The position numbers and the translations under genes are program-made. Below are positions 59,401 through 61,975 of a DNA stretch of 61,975 nt, piece by piece. This stretch comes from Allokutzneria sp. NRRL B-24872 (lineage in GTDB: Bacteria > Actinomycetota > Actinomycetes > Mycobacteriales > Pseudonocardiaceae), in assembly GCF_002155965.1 (NCBI RefSeq), contig NZ_MUMH01000031.1:1-61975 (forward strand). The letters are read 5' to 3'. The first letter of the stretch is position 1, and every line of letters starts with the position of its first letter. A model generated the notes under the pieces. The model saw only the letters and a list, made by a program, of their open reading frames with translations, did not search any database and was not told the origin of the DNA.

Positions 59401-60422
59401 GGGCCGACAACCGCCAATTCCCAGCCCGCCAACGGAAACCCGATCCGTACAGGCAGATCTGCCGACACTCGGGCCGCGCTGGCCACCACGGTGGTCTCGG
59501 TCGGACCGTAGGTGTTCCACACCTCGCGCCCGGGAACATCGAGCTTGGCCGCCAACTCCTGGCTTGTCGCTTCGCCACCGAGGATCACCAGCCGCACACC
59601 TCCGAGCACGTCCGCAGGCCACAACCCAGCCAGCGTCGGCACCGTGGAGACGACGGTGATCCCCCTCTCCGCCAACCACGGCCCCAATTCAGCGCCTGCC
59701 CGCACGAGTTCGCGCGGCGCTGGAACCAGGCACGCACCATGCCGCCAGGCCAACCACATCTCCTCGCAGGAGGCGTCGAACCCGACCGAGAGCCCGGCGA
59801 GCACCCGGTCGGCGGGCCCCAGCGGATCGTCCGGCAGGAACAGTTCCGCCTCAGCATCGACGAACGCGGCCGCGCTGCGGTGAGTCACCGCCACGCCCTT
59901 CGGCTTTCCCGTCGAACCGGAAGTGAAGATGACCCAGGCGTCGTTCTCGGGCGCAGGCGGCCGAATGGGACGCCGACGCGCCGTCTCGCGCAGCTTTCGG
60001 ACTTCCCCACCAGGACCAGCAACCGCGCAGACCTCCGCTTCCTGCCAGATCATCTCCGCACGTTCCACCGGATCGTCGAAGTCGACCGGCACGTACGCGG
60101 CGCCGACCGACAAGGTGGCGAGAATGCTCACATACAGTTCCGCGGTGCCGGAGGGGAGCCGAATCCCAACACGGTCGCCGAGCCCGATACCAGCTGCGCG
60201 CCAAGTGGTCACGACCTCGCCGACCCACTTGGCCAGGTCGGAGTAGGACAAGGTGGTCGCCCCGTCGTCGAGCGCCGGAGCGCAGGGCTGGGCGGCGACC
60301 GTGGTGTGGAAGATGTCCACCAAGGTGCGCTGGGACGGAGGGTCGGCCGCTGGGTAGGTCGCGCTGCCCATGGGTGTGGTCTCGCGGGCAGTGCTCAGCT
60401 GAGCGGCTAGTCCACTGGTCAT
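56484..60422 (-). CDS. Pls/PosA-type membrane NRPS (homo-poly-amino-acid synthetase)
   Basis: 1312 residues, the size of epsilon-poly-L-lysine synthetase (about 1319). Adenylation domain about residues 30-520 ([59 protein letters not shown], catalytic Lys in RASGKVDRD). Then a carrier domain ([15 protein letters not shown], phosphopantetheine Ser) and a C-terminal half with about six membrane helices between three acyltransferase-like (left-handed helix, hexapeptide) domains, e.g. [25 protein letters not shown] and [18 protein letters not shown]. By alignment to PheA the pocket reads D-A-E-S-I-G-T-V-V-K, close to codes I recall for Lys. It should polymerise one cationic amino acid at the membrane. 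Divergent from nothing visible; upstream gap 60423-60805. Confidence 0.93.
   Translation of the reverse strand: [1312 protein letters not shown]
56509..56538 (+). repeat. Tandem 15-bp repeat inside the Pls-like gene
   Basis: GCAGCGACGGTCCGA occurs twice head to tail (56509-56523, 56524-56538). In the minus-strand gene it encodes a repeated five-residue unit in the tail [17 protein letters not shown], so the repeat keeps frame. Confidence 0.85.
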
Positions 60423-60805
60423 GTGCGTAAGCCCTTGTGCCGTCGATTCGCGAAATTGATGTCGGAGATCGCGAATGGGGCTTCTGTCCGCATCTCGGAT
60501 CTCACTGAGATCGAGTCGACCAGTGGAATGTTAAAGAAGTGTGTGAGTTGTGAGTGGGCGCTGTTGGTGGAGCTGCGCCGAGTGGGTGTACGGTCCGATG
60601 TCACCTGCGGGTTTGTTAGGAGCTTTCCGCGGAGAGCGGAAAACCGGGTTCGGGAATGTCAACAGATGGTTCGATGGCGTACTTCACTAAAGCCTTACAC
60701 CAGTGCTGTGTGCCTGGCGTCCGGTACACGTTCAACGGTCACGGCGACGTGTTCCTGAACGCGTCGAGGGTCTTCGCCTTGAGCGTGCTGCGACCGCGGC
60801 GCCGT
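60423..60805 (+). promoter_or_regulatory. 383-bp intergenic region upstream of the Pls-like gene
   Basis: No reading frame with convincing coding bias; the short frames present have random composition. Features are a palindrome TTCGCGAA (60447-60454) with a second TCGCGAA at 60469-60475, and a perfect dyad GATCTC-ACT-GAGATC (60498-60512), all within 90 bases upstream of the synthetase start. These are candidate operators for it. The rest (60520-60805) shows nothing recognisable. Confidence 0.45.
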
Positions 60806-61975
60806 CTACGCGTCAGCTGCCCCAGGAGCACGCGGGTCCTCCGCGTCACCGTCGACGTTCTCCGTGGGATTCGGGTCGGCGATCGGTTCTGACTCGCTTT
60901 CGTAGACGCCTCCGGACGGCGTGATCCAGAGGTGTCTGCCGTCATCCAAGTGGTGACACGTCCAGCCGGACTCGTGCCGCATTCGCCGGTGGTGCTTGCA
61001 CAACGACCTGAAGTCCGTCACCGACGCGGTGGTGTCGCTAGCGGGTGTGCAGTGGTCGACGGTGCAGTTCTCTGCGGGCTGGTCGCAGCCGATGGCTGAG
61101 CAGATGCCGTCTCGGGCTTTGACGAACTCCCGCAGCGCCTCGGAGGGCTCGTACTCCGTGCGCCCGACGTCGAGGGCGATGCCGGTGGCCGGGTCGGTGA
61201 GTATCCGCTTCCAGGTACCGCCCGCGGCAATCTCCTTGGCGACCGAAGCCGGGACGGGGCCGTATCCGGCGAGGACACCGGGTTCGTCGTTGATCCCGAT
61301 CAGCGTGGTGAGGGGGACGGTCACCTGGACCTTCGCTTGCCACTGAGACGCATGATCTGCCATGCCCACGAGAAGATCCCGGGTGACGTCCGCTCGCCTC
61401 TGATCCAGCGTTCGCGGATCACCAGGGATGCCAAGGCTCCTGGCGAGTCGGTCGATGCGGCTCCACGCGAGCAAACCGTCAGCTGCCGTGAGCCGCACCC
61501 GGAGAGAACACATGCCGTCGTCGGCGTTCGTCTTCTTCACCAAGCGCTGTCGGCGTTTCTCCGCATGGCGCCTCTCCGCGCCCATCGGGTCGAGTTTGTA
61601 GACGAGCTGCGCCGCCCACTTCCGCAACGAGACGTAGGTTCGGGTCGGAGCGTATTCCAGGAGCTTGGCCTCCGCGCGGCCGGCCTCTGCTGCGGGAAGG
61701 AGTTGGACCTTGCCGACGATCAACAGGGCCTTGCCCAGATCGATCTTTCCGTCGCGAAGCGCGTTGAACACCGCCGGACGGGCGGTCACGGCCTGGGCCT
61801 GGCTCAGTAGCGTCCCGGCTTTGTGCCGGGACATCGACAGCAGTGCGCCGACGTCGTCGCTGGAGTACGGCTCGTCGCGCTTCTCCGTGGGACCGGTGAA
61901 CTTGATCAATAGTTCAGCGAGTACTGCCTGTGCCGCGCACAGGGCGCGGAAGGCGCCCGCGAGCTCGCGGGCAGT
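60806..61975 (-). CDS. HNH endonuclease signature protein, 13E12/DUF222-type (5' partial)
   Basis: The frame runs off the right edge. A TTG at 61909 is not a real start: the frame continues upstream as TARELAGAFRALCAAQAVLAELLIKFTG, in keeping with the helical N-terminus of this family. The HNH core is intact (CSAIGCDQPAENCTVDHCTP, then FRSLCKHHRRMRHESGW). Same family as the gene at 10760-11878, sharing RPAVFNALRDGKID, LDPMGAERRH, YGPVPAS and WKRILTDPATG, but clearly diverged, so not a recent copy. C-terminal 20 residues are acidic and unrelated. Confidence 0.88.
   Translation of the reverse strand, partial: TARELAGAFRALCAAQAVLAELLIKFTGPTEKRDEPYSSDDVGALLSMSRHKAGTLLSQAQAVTARPAVFNALRDGKIDLGKALLIVGKVQLLPAAEAGRAEAKLLEYAPTRTYVSLRKWAAQLVYKLDPMGAERRHAEKRRQRLVKKTNADDGMCSLRVRLTAADGLLAWSRIDRLARSLGIPGDPRTLDQRRADVTRDLLVGMADHASQWQAKVQVTVPLTTLIGINDEPGVLAGYGPVPASVAKEIAAGGTWKRILTDPATGIALDVGRTEYEPSEALREFVKARDGICSAIGCDQPAENCTVDHCTPASDTTASVTDFRSLCKHHRRMRHESGWTCHHLDDGRHLWITPSGGVYESESEPIADPNPTENVDGDAEDPRAPGAADA

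Noticed and set aside
60423-60892. Short plus-strand frames upstream of the Pls-like gene
   Set aside because: No coding bias, no homology, no convincing ribosome-binding site; one contains MAYFTKALHQCCVPG but it leads nowhere recognisable.
1-61975. tRNA, rRNA, CRISPR arrays, integrases or insertion sequences
   Set aside because: I looked for cloverleaf-like arms, regularly spaced repeats and transposase motifs and found none convincing. The IS30-like HTH at 43869 is only a domain in a regulator.

Overview
The window is a G+C-rich (about 70% by eye) actinomycete chromosome segment with many GTG starts, tightly packed genes on both strands and frequent 4-nt stop/start overlaps. A MetE-like enzyme, an ECF42-type sigma factor, 2-methylisoborneol genes, a class II lanthipeptide locus, a Pls-type peptide synthetase and 13E12-type HNH proteins together suggest a filamentous actinomycete, most likely of the Pseudonocardiales (Lentzea/Saccharothrix/Actinosynnema-like). 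That placement is inference. No rRNA, tRNA, CRISPR array or insertion sequence was recognised.

Layout. 1-10 kb: serine hydrolase, VanZ-like protein, two-component system, epoxide hydrolase, secreted small protein, large GH172-like glycosidase and a secreted endonuclease/phosphatase-fold enzyme. 10-15.1 kb: a decayed zone with a broken HEAT-like gene, an HNH protein, a frameshifted YdcF remnant, a beta-helix protein, and a small secreted protein beside a fragment of its paralogue. 15-28 kb: reductase, LLM flavin oxidoreductase, an NB-ARC/TPR (NLR-like) protein with an N-terminal RHIM-like motif, MetE-like enzyme, ECF42 sigma/YCII/methyltransferase operon, and a GNAT/aminoglycoside nucleotidyltransferase pair. 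28.4-32.3 kb: a CsoR-controlled copper operon (csoR, copZ-like, secreted His-rich protein, copper ATPase). 32.5-38.4 kb: a secreted lipase operon divergent from a HTH regulator across a long nested palindrome, an overlapping Vat-like/Vgb-like pair (probable streptogramin A and B inactivation), and an AAA+ ATPase with an unknown partner. 38.4-41 kb: convergent geranyl diphosphate methyltransferase and 2-methylisoborneol synthase around a shared hairpin. 41-44.8 kb: frameshifted MFS gene, secreted BNR-like protein and regulators. 44.9-49 kb: a class II lanthipeptide locus with a 58-residue precursor, a LanM and an alpha/alpha-toroid protein. 49-56.4 kb: small enzymes, an ArsR/SRPBCC pair with a perfect operator, CaiB-like CoA transferase, SGNH esterase, PucR regulator and an acyl-CoA ligase. 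56.5-60.4 kb: a 1312-residue Pls/PosA-type membrane peptide synthetase. The right edge carries a second HNH protein, cut by the window end.

The region reads as an accessory, specialised-metabolism and resistance area. The strongest items for follow-up are the small lanthipeptide precursor, the Vat/Vgb pair, the Pls-like synthetase, the NLR with its RHIM-like motif, and a 13-bp near-palindrome (GTCC-WHW-RTGGAC) scattered through genes and gaps.
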